Positions 52,983 to 62,771 are shown, counted from the first letter of the stretch. The stretch: DNA of 64,000 nt from Nemorincola sp044225795 (GCA_044225795.1 JBGAIF010000005.1:124001-188000); one strand, 5' to 3'. Numbers and translations: made by a program. Notes: generated by a model not told the origin, from the sequence alone.

Positions 52983-54761
52983 TTATTCCAAAACTAACTT
53001 AGTGCTATAAACCTGCTCGTTGCCCGTAATAGTTATAAGGTACATCCCCTTTGGCTGCATGGAGAGATCGACCGTATGGCGGTTATCTCCCCTATGCGCT
53101 TCATTAACTTCAGCCAGGACAGTTTGCCCAATAATATTTTGCACTTTAATTATATATTTCCCGCCATGTAAAGAATTAAAAGTAATAGCTATTATGCCAT
53201 CTGAAGGGTTGGGATAAGCTGATATGTTACTCATGTCACCTATCTCCAGTTCAGTAACACCTACTTTGTTGCAGGTTTTAAGCTGTTTTGACAACGAGGG
53301 GTTGCCATTGGTGACAATTTCCACAGTATAAGTTCCTTCCGGAAGGTCTTCAGGCAATGAAAAATACGTTGTGTCTTTTTGTGCACCTCTCATTACACCT
53401 GTACTGTTCCAGTTGTAACTGCGCGCATAGTAAACATTGATGCCCTTTGTTAATCTGACGATGGGGTAATTTGTAGACATCTGCCAGTCATCACCATAGT
53501 ATGAACCCTGCGTAATACCATTGAACAGCATGCCTGTTGCCATCAGGGTGTCGCAGGTCAGTTTGATCACCGAATCCAGGGTTGGCTTACCGACCGCTAA
53601 AGGCTTACCGGGAGGTGTGTACAGGTAGTATTGTTTCGAGTTGTATAGGGAAAGTAAAATATTACCATCCGGAAGATTCAGCATGTGCGTGAAGAAACAA
53701 GGGCCTGAAACAGTATCCAATCCATTAGGTCCATTGATCTGCTTAAAGGAATTGGACGTGTAATTGTATTCGTAAAACGACATAGGATCAGGAAACCACA
53801 TGGGTGCAAAAGGTGCTTGCGATGTAGCGCAAAGTACCGTTCCGTCGGTGGCCACTGACGCGGTGGCATCAGGCGCACCCTGACCATCAGGTAATGCAGG
53901 ACCTAACCTCCATTTACCCGGACTCGTAGTACCGGATGGTGTATACAATACTGATTTGCCATTCCCCCCTACCTGGAAAACATTACCATTGGGTAGTAGC
54001 ACGGCAGGGCCGATCTCGTAAATGAAGCTATCATAAATATTTACGGGGACATTTCCGTCTTTTATCCAATTGTTCATCGATGGTATATAGCGCTCAGAAA
54101 CTGTATCGGCATCATCAATAAATAGTATGCTGTTGTCTGCCAGCTTAACCCAGGATACTTCACCGTGCCCGCCAAGTGTATTTGGTCCATAAGTAAATAT
54201 ATTGGTTGCAGGATCATAGATAAGGTTTGCATTATGCCAGCTATATACGGCATCAAAACCAATAGCCTGCAACACTCTGCCATCCGGCAGCATTTCAGAT
54301 GTTTTATCGTAGATGGTATCACCCGCCGGAATAGGCCCCGTATACTTCCACCTATCACTTAACGGGTCATATACTTCTGCCGTGGTTCGGCCGGTACCAT
54401 ACTCACCACCTGCTACATAAACACGTCCATCCATTAACACCTGTGACGAGAAATACAGCCGCGAATCGTGCATATAAGCCGCTTCTTTCCACGTAGCATT
54501 GAGGTAGCTACCATGAGCATCAGGAGTAAGGATGCTCCAGCCACTCCCGTACATATCTGCAGAGCCGGCGATATTTTTTACAAACACGGTACCATCTGTG
54601 AGCAAAAGCATTACGCCACCGTTATACTCAGGAGCCAGCGTTTTGAGAGACGTCCATGTTCCCTGAGCCAGTGAGTATGAACTTAAAACAACAATTACCG
54701 CAATAAGCGATGATACATAACATACCACTTTACCGAAAAGACGACACAGAAGCATAAACAT
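52983..54761 (-). CDS. Kelch/galactose-oxidase-like propeller with T9SS sorting domain
   Basis: The 592-residue product has an N-terminal signal (about 33 residues, ending SYSLAQ). Kelch-type propeller blades follow (VLMDGRVYVAGGEYGTGRTT, EVYDPLSDRWKY, MLPDGRVLQAIGFD). A galactose-oxidase-like C-terminal fold (about 390-490) precedes a T9SS type A sorting domain (ISAYPNPSDGIIAITFNS, to the end). It is secreted. The Cys-Tyr copper site of galactose oxidase is not obvious, so enzyme activity is doubtful. It lies between tRNA-Trp and the aminotransferase, splitting tuf from secE-nusG. Confidence 0.85.
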   Translation of the reverse strand: MFMLLCRLFGKVVCYVSSLIAVIVVLSSYSLAQGTWTSLKTLAPEYNGGVMLLLTDGTVFVKNIAGSADMYGSGWSILTPDAHGSYLNATWKEAAYMHDSRLYFSSQVLMDGRVYVAGGEYGTGRTTAEVYDPLSDRWKYTGPIPAGDTIYDKTSEMLPDGRVLQAIGFDAVYSWHNANLIYDPATNIFTYGPNTLGGHGEVSWVKLADNSILFIDDADTVSERYIPSMNNWIKDGNVPVNIYDSFIYEIGPAVLLPNGNVFQVGGNGKSVLYTPSGTTSPGKWRLGPALPDGQGAPDATASVATDGTVLCATSQAPFAPMWFPDPMSFYEYNYTSNSFKQINGPNGLDTVSGPCFFTHMLNLPDGNILLSLYNSKQYYLYTPPGKPLAVGKPTLDSVIKLTCDTLMATGMLFNGITQGSYYGDDWQMSTNYPIVRLTKGINVYYARSYNWNSTGVMRGAQKDTTYFSLPEDLPEGTYTVEIVTNGNPSLSKQLKTCNKVGVTELEIGDMSNISAYPNPSDGIIAITFNSLHGGKYIIKVQNIIGQTVLAEVNEAHRGDNRHTVDLSMQPKGMYLITITGNEQVYSTKLVLE

Positions 54762-54830
54762 ATTTATAGGTATCTATTGAAAATAAAGATACTGAATAAT
54801 AGCCACTGACATGCTATAGACAGAACCATT

Positions 54831-55907
54831 TTATGACCCATAAAATGACCTAACGCAATCAACAAAGGCCTTGACGTCGTCTTCAGTATTATAAAAATGC
54901 GTGCTGACACGCAACATGCCATTCCTTTGGGTGACGACAATATTATTTTGTTTAATAAAATCTCCAAGCCCATTCTCATCAAACATAAAGGTGATGGCAG
55001 ATCGGTTCTTCAGTGAGTGGTCGCCAAGTATCTTTGCCGGAGTGCTGCTGATGCCATTTAATAACAGTTCCGTGAGGTGGCTATTGTGTCGCTCTATGTT
55101 AGCCATTCCTAACCTGTTCTTATGCTCAATGGCTGCTGCCAGCACATTCAGTCCGAACATATTAGGATGCCCCGGTTCGTAGCTATTTACAGAAGGCACA
55201 TAGATCCACATATCTTCCACCATCTTGTAGCTATTGTGCCCGCCTACTACCGGTGGATATTTTTCAAGAAAGGAGTCAGATACATAAAGTATGCCGGTGC
55301 CGAACCCTGCGTTCATCCATTTATAATTGCTGGCGGCAAAGACATCTACATGCAGTTTAGCAATATCAATATTGCAGCAGCCCAACGACTGTGTTGCATC
55401 AACAATAAAAGTAACACCATATTCCTTGCATAAGTTACCTATCTCCGCAAGGTCGAGCTTATATCCGCTGCTCCATTGCACATGGCTCAATGCTACGATA
55501 TCTACCGAGCGGGTTTTGATGGCTGAGGTTATGGCATCCATATCCATATTAAAGCCGTCGGCAGCAGCAACCCAGGAAACGGGAAACCTGTTTATGCGAA
55601 ATGGTTCGAGGAATGATGGATAATCGCCGGTATATAGAAGTACCCGTTCTGTACCTGTCAATGACTGCACAATACCATTCATAGCCCAGGAAAAGTTGGG
55701 GACCATGGCCACATTCTTTAACGGAGCACCTATGAACGAAGCGATCACCTGCCGTACACTACCCTCTTCATGAGTACGCCACTCCTCGGACCTGGCACTA
55801 CTATTATCTGCAAATGATGCATATAAAGCCACACCTGCCGCGGCAGACTCCGGAGCAACGAGACCACAGGAAGCGGTATTGAGATATATCTTGTCTTGTG
55901 ATAACAC
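54831..55907 (-). CDS. PLP-dependent aminotransferase class V
   Basis: The 358-residue product has PLP-lysine K196 in ASNYKWMNAGFGTG and Asp170 in VDATQSLG, with the class V fold shared by cysteine desulfurases and isopenicillin N epimerase-like proteins. The catalytic Cys loop of cysteine desulfurases was not recognised. The substrate is unknown. It begins 104 bases after tuf on the same strand, separated by a strong terminator. It is one of two genes inserted between tuf and tRNA-Trp. Confidence 0.9.
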   Translation of the reverse strand: MLSQDKIYLNTASCGLVAPESAAAGVALYASFADNSSARSEEWRTHEEGSVRQVIASFIGAPLKNVAMVPNFSWAMNGIVQSLTGTERVLLYTGDYPSFLEPFRINRFPVSWVAAADGFNMDMDAITSAIKTRSVDIVALSHVQWSSGYKLDLAEIGNLCKEYGVTFIVDATQSLGCCNIDIAKLHVDVFAASNYKWMNAGFGTGILYVSDSFLEKYPPVVGGHNSYKMVEDMWIYVPSVNSYEPGHPNMFGLNVLAAAIEHKNRLGMANIERHNSHLTELLLNGISSTPAKILGDHSLKNRSAITFMFDENGLGDFIKQNNIVVTQRNGMLRVSTHFYNTEDDVKAFVDCVRSFYGS

Positions 55908-55958
55908 GCTGGTTATTTTTTAAACAAATATCTTCTTTTTCAGGGTAGCATCAATAAA

Positions 55959-55988
55959 AAACCGTCCCGGTTGATACCGGGACGGTTT
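55959..55988 (-). terminator. Terminator after tuf
   Basis: A perfect 12-bp stem, aaaccgtcccgg (55959-55970) with ccgggacggttt (55977-55988). A T run follows on the minus strand. It begins about 20 bases after the tuf stop. Confidence 0.85.
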
Positions 55989-56010
55989 GTATTAAGATAG
56001 AATATCAATA

Positions 56011-57198
56011 TTACTTGATGATCTCAGTTACCTGGCCAGCGCCAACTGTACGGCCACCTTCGCGGATCGCGAATTTCAGACCCTTGTCCATCGCGATAGG
56101 AGCGATGAGCTTTACAGTAAGGCTTACGTTATCACCAGGCATTACCATTTCAACACCAGCAGGCAGAGAGCACTCACCTGTTACGTCAGTAGTACGGAAG
56201 TAGAACTGAGGACGGTATTTGTTGAAGAATGGTGTGTGACGGCCACCCTCGTCTTTGCTCAGAACGTAAACTTCGCCCTTGAACTCAGTGTGAGGAGTGA
56301 TGCTCTTAGGAGCAGTGATAACCATACCACGACGGATATCTTTCTTTTCAATACCACGGAGGAGGATACCGGCGTTGTCACCAGCCTCACCACGGTCGAG
56401 AAGTTTCTTAAACATTTCCACACCAGTACATGTAGAAGAAAGTGGCGCGTCGTTAAAACCAACGATCTCAACGTTGTCACCTACCTTGATCACACCACGC
56501 TCGATACGGCCTGTAGCCACAGTACCACGACCAGTGATAGTGAACACGTCTTCCACAGACATCAGGAATGGCTGATCGATAGGGCGTGGAGGCAGTGGAA
56601 TATAGTCATCCACAGCAGCCATCAGATCTTCTACAGCCTTAACCCACTTAGCTTCGCCAGCAAGTGCGCCGGTAGCAGAACCCTTGATGATCGGAGTGTT
56701 GTCACCGTCGTAGCCGTTCTTAGTCAGCAGGTCGCGGATCTCCATTTCAACCAGTTCCAGGATCTCTTCGTCTTCAACAAGGTCAACCTTGTTCATGAAT
56801 ATAACCATACGAGGAACACCTACCTGGCGAGCCAGAAGGATGTGCTCTCTTGTTTGAGGCATAGGTCCATCAGTAGCAGCAACCACGAGGATAGCACCGT
56901 CCATCTGTGCAGCACCTGTGATCATGTTCTTTACATAGTCAGCGTGACCAGGGCAGTCAACGTGCGCATAGTGACGATTAGCTGTCGCATATTCCACGTG
57001 TGCAGTGTTGATCGTGATACCACGCTCTTTTTCTTCAGGAGCTGCGTCAATTTCATCATATCCTTTCTTTTCAGCCAATCCTTTTGAAGACAGAATAGTA
57101 GTTATCGCTGCAGTCAAAGTTGTTTTACCATGGTCAACGTGGCCGATGGTACCAATGTTTACGTGGGGTTTTTCCCGCTTAAAGGTCTCTTTTGCCAT
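56011..57198 (-). CDS. tuf: Elongation factor Tu
   Basis: The 395-residue GTPase delivers aminoacyl-tRNA to the ribosome. Motifs: GHVDHGKT (G1), DCPGH (G3), NKVD (G4) and SATGAL (G5). Domains 2 and 3 are complete. It is the last gene after four tRNAs on the minus strand, all likely one transcript. The terminator at 55959-55988 ends it. Length and motifs are fully normal. Confidence 0.98.
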   Translation of the reverse strand: MAKETFKREKPHVNIGTIGHVDHGKTTLTAAITTILSSKGLAEKKGYDEIDAAPEEKERGITINTAHVEYATANRHYAHVDCPGHADYVKNMITGAAQMDGAILVVAATDGPMPQTREHILLARQVGVPRMVIFMNKVDLVEDEEILELVEMEIRDLLTKNGYDGDNTPIIKGSATGALAGEAKWVKAVEDLMAAVDDYIPLPPRPIDQPFLMSVEDVFTITGRGTVATGRIERGVIKVGDNVEIVGFNDAPLSSTCTGVEMFKKLLDRGEAGDNAGILLRGIEKKDIRRGMVITAPKSITPHTEFKGEVYVLSKDEGGRHTPFFNKYRPQFYFRTTDVTGECSLPAGVEMVMPGDNVSLTVKLIAPIAMDKGLKFAIREGGRTVGAGQVTEIIK

Positions 57199-57316
57199 TG
57201 TTATTTTGTTTTAAACTGTTTTAAATTATTGTTTTGTTGTTTATTATTTACGCTATCGCGCTTTTTACTTTTTTTGTGCATCAATCTGCACCTCCTCGCT
57301 GCACATTTCAAAAATG

Positions 57317-57388
<72 letters not shown>

Positions 57389-57482
57389 TTATTAGCCGTT
57401 AAAGCTAATGTAGTTAGTCATCTTCTTAAAGAACTACACACTCCGGTTTCCTGGCCAATATTACTTAACCATTCAACCTGTG

Positions 57483-57555
57483 AGCGGGAGACGAGGCTCG
57501 AACCCGCGACCTACAGCTTGGAAGGCTGTCGCTCTACCAACTGAGCTACTCCCGC
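57483..57555 (-). tRNA. tRNA-Gly (TCC)
   Basis: The minus-strand acceptor stem is gcgggag/ctcccgc. The anticodon loop CTTCCAA between ACAGC and GCTGT gives TCC. The CCA tail is not encoded. Confidence 0.95.
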
Positions 57556-57622
57556 TTGTTAAAAAACTTCAAATTGACAGTTTTCAGCCGCTTTTGGTCA
57601 ACTGAAAACTGCCAATACTACG

Positions 57623-57706
57623 TGGGCACAGGAGGATTCGAACCTCCGAAGTCGTAAGACGGCAGATTTACAGTCTGCTCACGTTGGCCACTTGTGGAAT
57701 GTGCCC
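57623..57706 (-). tRNA. tRNA-Tyr (GTA)
   Basis: The minus-strand acceptor stem is gggcaca/tgtgccc. The anticodon loop CTGTAAA gives GTA. A long variable arm, as in bacterial tyrosine tRNAs, explains its 84-base length. The CCA tail is not encoded. Confidence 0.95.
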
Positions 57707-57760
57707 GCCCCGTAAAAAGAAAATTCACACCCGCAAGGATATGAATCTTTTTAACTTGTG

Positions 57761-57833
57761 AGCCACTTGCCGGAATCGAACCAGCGACCTACTGATTACA
57801 AATCAGTTGCTCTACCAGCTGAGCTAAAGTGGC
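57761..57833 (-). tRNA. tRNA-Thr (TGT)
   Basis: The minus-strand acceptor stem is gccactt/aagtggc. The anticodon loop TTTGTAA between ACTGA and TCAGT gives TGT. It is the first gene of the tRNA-tuf transcript. Confidence 0.95.
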
Positions 57834-57876
57834 TTGTTTTTAAAAGAACTTCATTTCCATTTTGTAAATGGGACTG

Positions 57877-57908
57877 CAAAAGTAGAGAACAAAATTTGCT
57901 TTTACAAA
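57877..57908 (-). promoter_or_regulatory. Promoter of the tRNA-tuf operon (TTTG-20 bp-TACTTTTG)
   Basis: On the minus strand TTTG (57905-57908) and TACTTTTG (57877-57884) are 20 bases apart, matching Bacteroidota -33/-7 elements. They lie 43 bases upstream of the first tRNA. Confidence 0.72.
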
Positions 57909-58022
57909 TTATTTTCAAATTTCTGCAGAATGTTTGGAATGTTTTCCCACGACCATGCGCGGAGTGCATTACTACCAATGATCCCGGAGGTTACGAAGAC
58001 TCCAAAACGCTCGGGTTCCTTA

Positions 58023-58625
58023 TTAATAATTGTGCTTGATCATCTGCAGCAATACCGTATCAACCTGCCAGTTGGTACTCTTATTCTTATGCCGTGTGAT
58101 ATACTGGGCATTGATGGTATCCTTTGTCTTATTAAGGGTACCACTTCCGGACAGTATGCGGTAGCTCTGATAGATCATCTGGAACGGAGATATAGAATCT
58201 ATCGTAAAGTGATATGAATTCGTGCTGTCCAGCGAACAGATCACTACATCGTAATATGCATTGTTGTTGAAGTTGGAAAAGAAGAAGGTAGTAGGCGTAG
58301 AAGTAGCTGCCAGACGGGCAATATAGGTTGTGTCGAGTAATGCTGTGTCAATTGTCGCCAATGAGTCACTACCTATGATCTTTGCGTAAACGCCCCAGTT
58401 ACTGAGATATTTTGCCACTGTAGCTGTACCACACACAGAATCCTCAAAACCAACCGGGCACACACATACCGAAGTGTCGTTGCAATGTCCACCATTCCTG
58501 CACACTACATTCTTGCAGATAGTCATGTCTTTATGGGGTTTATGACAAGACATATACACAACCATAAAGAATGAAAAAACAGCCATCATGGTTGCAACAA
58601 CTATATTACTTTTCCTACTTACCAT
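58023..58625 (-). CDS. Lipoprotein with one EGF-like domain
   Basis: The 200-residue product has a lipoprotein signal (VVYMSC, Cys27). Directly after it lies an EGF-like six-Cys pattern (CKNVVCRNGGHCNDTSVC, then VCPVGFEDSVC). The rest (about 70-200) is a beta-rich domain of no recognised family. EGF modules with a lipid anchor recur in Bacteroidota surface lipoproteins. It is not linked to the pnt operon by a clear transcript. Function is unknown. Confidence 0.68.
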   Translation of the reverse strand: MVSRKSNIVVATMMAVFSFFMVVYMSCHKPHKDMTICKNVVCRNGGHCNDTSVCVCPVGFEDSVCGTATVAKYLSNWGVYAKIIGSDSLATIDTALLDTTYIARLAATSTPTTFFFSNFNNNAYYDVVICSLDSTNSYHFTIDSISPFQMIYQSYRILSGSGTLNKTKDTINAQYITRHKNKSTNWQVDTVLLQMIKHNY

Positions 58626-58748
58626 GGGATAAATTTAATACTTTTTTCGATTTGGGAAGCGCAAGATACTCGCTTCTGCCATCATTTAAGGTGTCAAATT
58701 TCAATTTTTTATCTGTCAGTTAGTATTTTCGGCTATCCGGAAAGCCTA

Positions 58749-60143
58749 TCAGACCTGTTTCAGTTCACTTACCAGGTCCTGTAGTACCTTTTTGGCATCA
58801 CCGAAGAGCATGGATGTTTTAGGCCTGAAGAACAACTCATTCTCAATACCGGCATACCCCGGCTTCATGCTTCGCTTGTTCACGATCACGTGTTCTGACT
58901 TTTCCACTTCCAGTATCGGCATACCATATATAGGGCTTGACGGGTCTTCCTTAGCCGCAGGGTTCACCACGTCATTTGCCCCGAGAATAAATACTACATC
59001 GGTAGTACTCATCTGGTCGTTAGCATCTTCCATTTCCAATAGCTTGTCATAAGGAACATCTGCTTCTGCCAGCAATACGTTCATGTGACCGGGCATACGG
59101 CCAGCAACCGGGTGAATACCGTAAAGCACTTCCACACCTTTATCGTTCAATATTTTTTCCAGCTCGTGGCAGGTATGCTGCGCCTGGGCAACAGCCAGAC
59201 CGTAGCCCGGAATGATCATCACTTTCTGCGCATATGCCATCAATACCGCGGTATCGTTAAGCGATATCTCCTTGTAGTGTCCCTGCTCCTTGGCACCGCC
59301 GGGACCAGCCTTCTGACCGCCGAAAGAACCGATAAGCACGTTCTTAAGCGAACGGTTCATGGCCTTACACATCAATATAGTAAGGATGGTACCCGCAGAC
59401 CCTACAAGAATACCACCGGTAAGCATAACCGGGTTGTTGTATAAGAAACCTCCGAAGGCTGCCGCGCAGCCGGTGAACGAGTTAAGCAACGATATCACCA
59501 CAGGCATGTCTGCACCGCCGATGGGCATTACAAACAATATGCCATAGAGTGCCGCCAGCGCAAGGATGCCGTAGAACAGTGTGATATTCATACCAGGCAT
59601 CATACCGCCAATGAGCATGGCAGACAACACGATGATGCCTCCGAAAAGAATAAAATTAATAACCTGGCCTGCAGGAATGGCACGGTCTTTAATGCTACCG
59701 TTCAGTTTGCCCCAGGCAATGATACTGCCGGCAAAAGAAACGGTACCGATGATCATACCTAGTACAATGATGATAAGCTTGCCCATTGGCGGCATAGCAT
59801 CATTGCGGTACTCGATCATAGATATCAGCATAGCACAGGCACCACCCATGCCATTGAAAAGGCTCACCATTTCAGGCATTGCCGTCATCTGCACTTTCTT
59901 GGCGGCAAAGGTGCCGAGAATGGTACCAAGCAGTAGTCCGCCGAAAATCCATGCATAGTTCCCCAGGCCTTCTCCATGCCCGTTCCGGTACAGGAATATG
60001 GTAGCGAAGATGGCAATGGTCATACCGGCAGCAGCCACAAGGTTGCCTTTACGCGCACTGTCTGGATGAGATAGCATTTTAAGGCCCAGGATAAACGTAA
60101 CTGAACCGAACAGGTAACTAAGTAACAGTAATGTGTTTCCCAT
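58749..60143 (-). CDS. pntB: NAD(P) transhydrogenase subunit beta
   Basis: The 464-residue membrane subunit has about nine transmembrane helices and a C-terminal NADP-binding domain (VMIIPGYGLAVAQAQHTCHE). It couples proton movement to hydride transfer from NADH to NADP+, supplying NADPH. It is preceded by pntA2 (six-base gap), so the three genes form one operon. Normal length. Confidence 0.96.
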   Translation of the reverse strand: MGNTLLLLSYLFGSVTFILGLKMLSHPDSARKGNLVAAAGMTIAIFATIFLYRNGHGEGLGNYAWIFGGLLLGTILGTFAAKKVQMTAMPEMVSLFNGMGGACAMLISMIEYRNDAMPPMGKLIIIVLGMIIGTVSFAGSIIAWGKLNGSIKDRAIPAGQVINFILFGGIIVLSAMLIGGMMPGMNITLFYGILALAALYGILFVMPIGGADMPVVISLLNSFTGCAAAFGGFLYNNPVMLTGGILVGSAGTILTILMCKAMNRSLKNVLIGSFGGQKAGPGGAKEQGHYKEISLNDTAVLMAYAQKVMIIPGYGLAVAQAQHTCHELEKILNDKGVEVLYGIHPVAGRMPGHMNVLLAEADVPYDKLLEMEDANDQMSTTDVVFILGANDVVNPAAKEDPSSPIYGMPILEVEKSEHVIVNKRSMKPGYAGIENELFFRPKTSMLFGDAKKVLQDLVSELKQV

Positions 60144-60149
60144 CTGTGA

Positions 60150-60458
60150 TTATTTTTTCTTTTTCTTGTTAAACATTTCAAGCATACGGTCGGTAACTAC
60201 AAAACCACCAACCACATTGAGCGTTCCCAGCAACACGGCGAGGAAGCCTAGCACCAGGGACATGGTATCATGCGCCTCACCCATCACTATGATAGCGCCA
60301 ATGATCACCACACCGTGTATGGCGTTGGCACCGCTCATCAGGGGTGTGTGCAAAACAGCGGGCACACGTGATATCACCTCTATACCCAGGAAGATGGATA
60401 GTATGACGATAGTGATCAGGTGATAATTATCACTGAAGAAACTGCTTAATTGATCCAT
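60150..60458 (-). CDS. pntA2: NAD(P) transhydrogenase subunit alpha part 2
   Basis: The 102-residue product supplies the transmembrane part of the split alpha subunit: three helices, ending in a Lys-rich tail. The split alpha gene is common in Bacteroidota. It lies between pntA1 (37-base gap) and pntB (six-base gap). Confidence 0.92.
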   Translation of the reverse strand: MDQLSSFFSDNYHLITIVILSIFLGIEVISRVPAVLHTPLMSGANAIHGVVIIGAIIVMGEAHDTMSLVLGFLAVLLGTLNVVGGFVVTDRMLEMFNKKKKK

Positions 60459-60495
60459 ACTTATCAGTATTATGCTTTAAAATGTTAGTTGAATA

Positions 60496-61620
60496 TTAGC
60501 TGTTCACCGGAATAAGCGCATTTACACGATCGTTTACAATGGCGCCGCCATTGGTGATGCATGTACCCTTTACCAGGTCATCCTCAAAGTTGAGGTTCAG
60601 GTTGCCGTCCTTATCTATTATAAGCTTCATGAAGTTGAGCACGTTCTTACTATATAGCTTGCTGGCATCTGAAGAAGTAGTAGCCGGTAAAGCAGAATTG
60701 CCGACTATGGCCACACCATTATGCATCACGGTCTTACTATCTTCTGTAAGGTCTGTGTTGCCGCCGGTCACCGACGCGATGTCTATTATCACAGAACCCG
60801 GACGCATATCTTCTATCATTGCCTTTGTGATCAGTATCGGTGCTTTTCTGCCCGGTATCTGAGCTGTAGTAATGATCACGTCAGATTTCCTGGCGTGTTC
60901 ATGTATCTTATCACGCTGCCTGCGCTGGAAATCATCGCTTTGTTCTACGGCATATCCACCGGCCTTTGAAGCGTCGGCAGCGCCTTCCACTTCTATGAAC
61001 TTAGCGCCAAGACTCATCACCTCTTCCTTTACAGCTGGACGGGTATCAAACACCTCTACCACAGCGCCAAGACGCTTAGCAGTAGCGATGGCCTGAAGCC
61101 CTGCTACACCTGCACCAAGTATCATCACCTTGGCCGGAGGAATACTACCGGCAGCGGTCATGAACATGGGGAAGTAGCGGCAGTATTGCGATGCAGCAAG
61201 CAGCACGGCCTTGTACCCTGCGATATTGGCCTGCGAACTAAGCACGTCCATAGACTGTGCACGTGTTGTTCTTGGTATCGTATCCAGGCTGAACACCGAG
61301 TATCCTTTACCCGCCCATTTCTGCATGAGGCCTGGATTGAATAATGGCTGATATACCCCCATCAATACGGCACCTGACCTCACATCGCCTACATTGCCTG
61401 TATTAATAGCAAGTACTACGTCTGCTGAAGACCTGATCTCCTGGCCACTTTTTATTTCTGCGCCAGCAGCAGTGTATAGCTGGTCGCTTATAAATGAGTC
61501 TGCACCGGCTCCCGGCTCCACCCATACCTGCACCTTCATTTTTACCAGTGCGGCCACCACTTCAGGCACAAGAGATACGCGTGTCTCGGGGGCTTGTTCT
61601 TTCAATACACCTACTATCAT
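60496..61620 (-). CDS. pntA1: NAD(P) transhydrogenase subunit alpha part 1
   Basis: The start is the ATG at 61620 (MIVGVLKEQAPETRVSLVPE), which aligns with the family. The frame upstream to 61725 is open but unlike the family. The 374-residue soluble subunit binds NADH (GAGVAGLQAIATAKRLGAVV) and is first in the pnt operon. It resembles alanine dehydrogenase, but the gene order identifies it. Confidence 0.94.
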   Translation of the reverse strand: MIVGVLKEQAPETRVSLVPEVVAALVKMKVQVWVEPGAGADSFISDQLYTAAGAEIKSGQEIRSSADVVLAINTGNVGDVRSGAVLMGVYQPLFNPGLMQKWAGKGYSVFSLDTIPRTTRAQSMDVLSSQANIAGYKAVLLAASQYCRYFPMFMTAAGSIPPAKVMILGAGVAGLQAIATAKRLGAVVEVFDTRPAVKEEVMSLGAKFIEVEGAADASKAGGYAVEQSDDFQRRQRDKIHEHARKSDVIITTAQIPGRKAPILITKAMIEDMRPGSVIIDIASVTGGNTDLTEDSKTVMHNGVAIVGNSALPATTSSDASKLYSKNVLNFMKLIIDKDGNLNLNFEDDLVKGTCITNGGAIVNDRVNALIPVNS

Positions 61621-61786
61621 ATAATAATACCTGTAAAGTTTATGACACGTAAAATATGTCATTCTTTCAAAAAACCAAAATATTAAACATGTAAAATCAC
61701 AAATAGCCCTGAGGGAAACACACATATATCATTTGAAATTATAAGCATTTGCTTACTTCTGTATTCTGTAATTTGCAAGTTCATTT

Positions 61787-62068
61787 ATGGGCTCTTACAG
61801 CATAGGAGAAGCTTTGAAACTGCTTCTTGAAAAATCTCACTGGAAACCAAAGGTCATTGAACTGCGCATGAAGCAGGAGTGGGAGGCTATTGCAGGTAAG
61901 ACGATCAGCAAATACACCAGAAATATCAATCTCTATAATCGCAAACTAACCATCTATACGGATGTAGCCCCATTGAAACAGGAACTGATGCTGGGGAAGG
62001 AACAGCTTGCGATACGCATCAATGAATATTTTGAAGAAAAAGTCGTTGACGAAATAATTGTTAAATAG
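61787..62068 (+). CDS. DUF721 family protein
   Basis: The 93-residue product starts MGSYSIGEALKLLLEKSHWK. It matches the DUF721 family, related to DciA, which helps load the replicative helicase in many bacteria. The role here is not proven. The divergent pnt promoter region lies upstream (about 165 bases). It overlaps or abuts the next small frame. Confidence 0.8.
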   Translation: MGSYSIGEALKLLLEKSHWKPKVIELRMKQEWEAIAGKTISKYTRNINLYNRKLTIYTDVAPLKQELMLGKEQLAIRINEYFEEKVVDEIIVK

Positions 62069-62117
62069 AGCCACTCTTTGCGAGACCCCGAATATTATCG
62101 GTAATTTTATATCCATC

Positions 62118-62462
62118 TTGAAAGCAATTGCCGCGATATTGTGCCTGTATTTGTTCGGACTGTGCATACAGCCTGCCGTTTTTCCATTCCATCATGGCAA
62201 GGCCAAGGCAGCCAGTTGCTGTAAGAACAAGAAGAACGACCACAAAAGCTGCTCAGGAGACAAGGATTGCTGCGGCGACAACCCATGCAATCCGTTCTTC
62301 AGTAAATGTCCTGTTTGTGCGGCCACCGCTGTTTCAGCCAGGTACTACATCTTTTCTTTTGACAGGGCCGTTTTCTTTGAACGCGCTGTATATCTTTCAA
62401 AAGATGACCACCCGGTCAGCAAATACCAGCAGGAGATACTGCATCCTCCACGATTCGTTTAA
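62118..62462 (+). CDS. Cys-rich secreted or membrane protein
   Basis: The most likely start is TTG at 62118, giving MKAIAAILCLYLFGLCIQ, a signal-like N-terminus; the frame is open upstream to another TTG at 62058. The 114-residue product has CCKNKK, KDCCGDNPC and CNPFFSKCPVCAA with ten Cys in the middle. No family was recognised, but the CC and CPVC pattern suggests metal binding or disulfides. It lies just upstream of a metallothionein-like gene, on the same strand. The start is uncertain. Confidence 0.5.
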   Translation: MKAIAAILCLYLFGLCIQPAVFPFHHGKAKAASCCKNKKNDHKSCSGDKDCCGDNPCNPFFSKCPVCAATAVSARYYIFSFDRAVFFERAVYLSKDDHPVSKYQQEILHPPRFV

Positions 62463-62534
62463 CGATAGTCGTTTGTATTCAGTTTGAAGCTGAATACGCC
62501 CTTTTATTGTTAAACCATTTAATCAAAAAACAAG

Positions 62535-62771
62535 ATGAAAAAGATGATCATAGCGGTAACATCCGCAGTAATATTCTCATGTGCTATGGGTGCAGCCAGC
62601 GCCTACGAATACAGCCAAAAGGCTAAGACAACTGTAAAATCGGCAAGCTGTAATTGTAAAGATTGTTCCTGCGACAATTGCTCGTGCACTGACTGCAGCG
62701 ACAACTGCACCTGCGATAATAACTGCTGTGCAGATAACTCAGGCTGTGGCGGAGCTTGCTGCAAAAATTAA
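62535..62771 (+). CDS. Secreted metallothionein-like Cys-rich protein
   Basis: The 78-residue product has a Sec signal peptide (MKKMIIAVTSAVIFSCAMGA, cut near AASA). The mature part has 17 Cys in under 60 residues, mostly in CxC and CxxC steps (CNCKDCSCDNCSCTDC, CADNSGCGGACC), with many Asp and Asn. That composition resembles metallothioneins, but a signal peptide is unusual for them. Metal binding in the periplasm or outside the cell is inferred. A hairpin terminator follows. A smaller Cys-rich secreted protein lies at 325-528. Confidence 0.75.
   Translation: MKKMIIAVTSAVIFSCAMGAASAYEYSQKAKTTVKSASCNCKDCSCDNCSCTDCSDNCTCDNNCCADNSGCGGACCKN

Noticed and set aside
52983..54761. Active galactose oxidase
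   Set aside because: The Tyr-Cys copper site was not recognised; the propeller may serve only in binding.
56236..57087. A 283-codon plus-strand frame opposite tuf
   Set aside because: It is a shadow of strongly biased codon use in tuf; Thr/Ser/His-rich with no domains.
62118..62462. HYC_CC_PP family assignment for the Cys-rich protein
   Set aside because: The leading HYC motif is not present, only CC and CNPF-type motifs, so the family name was not used.
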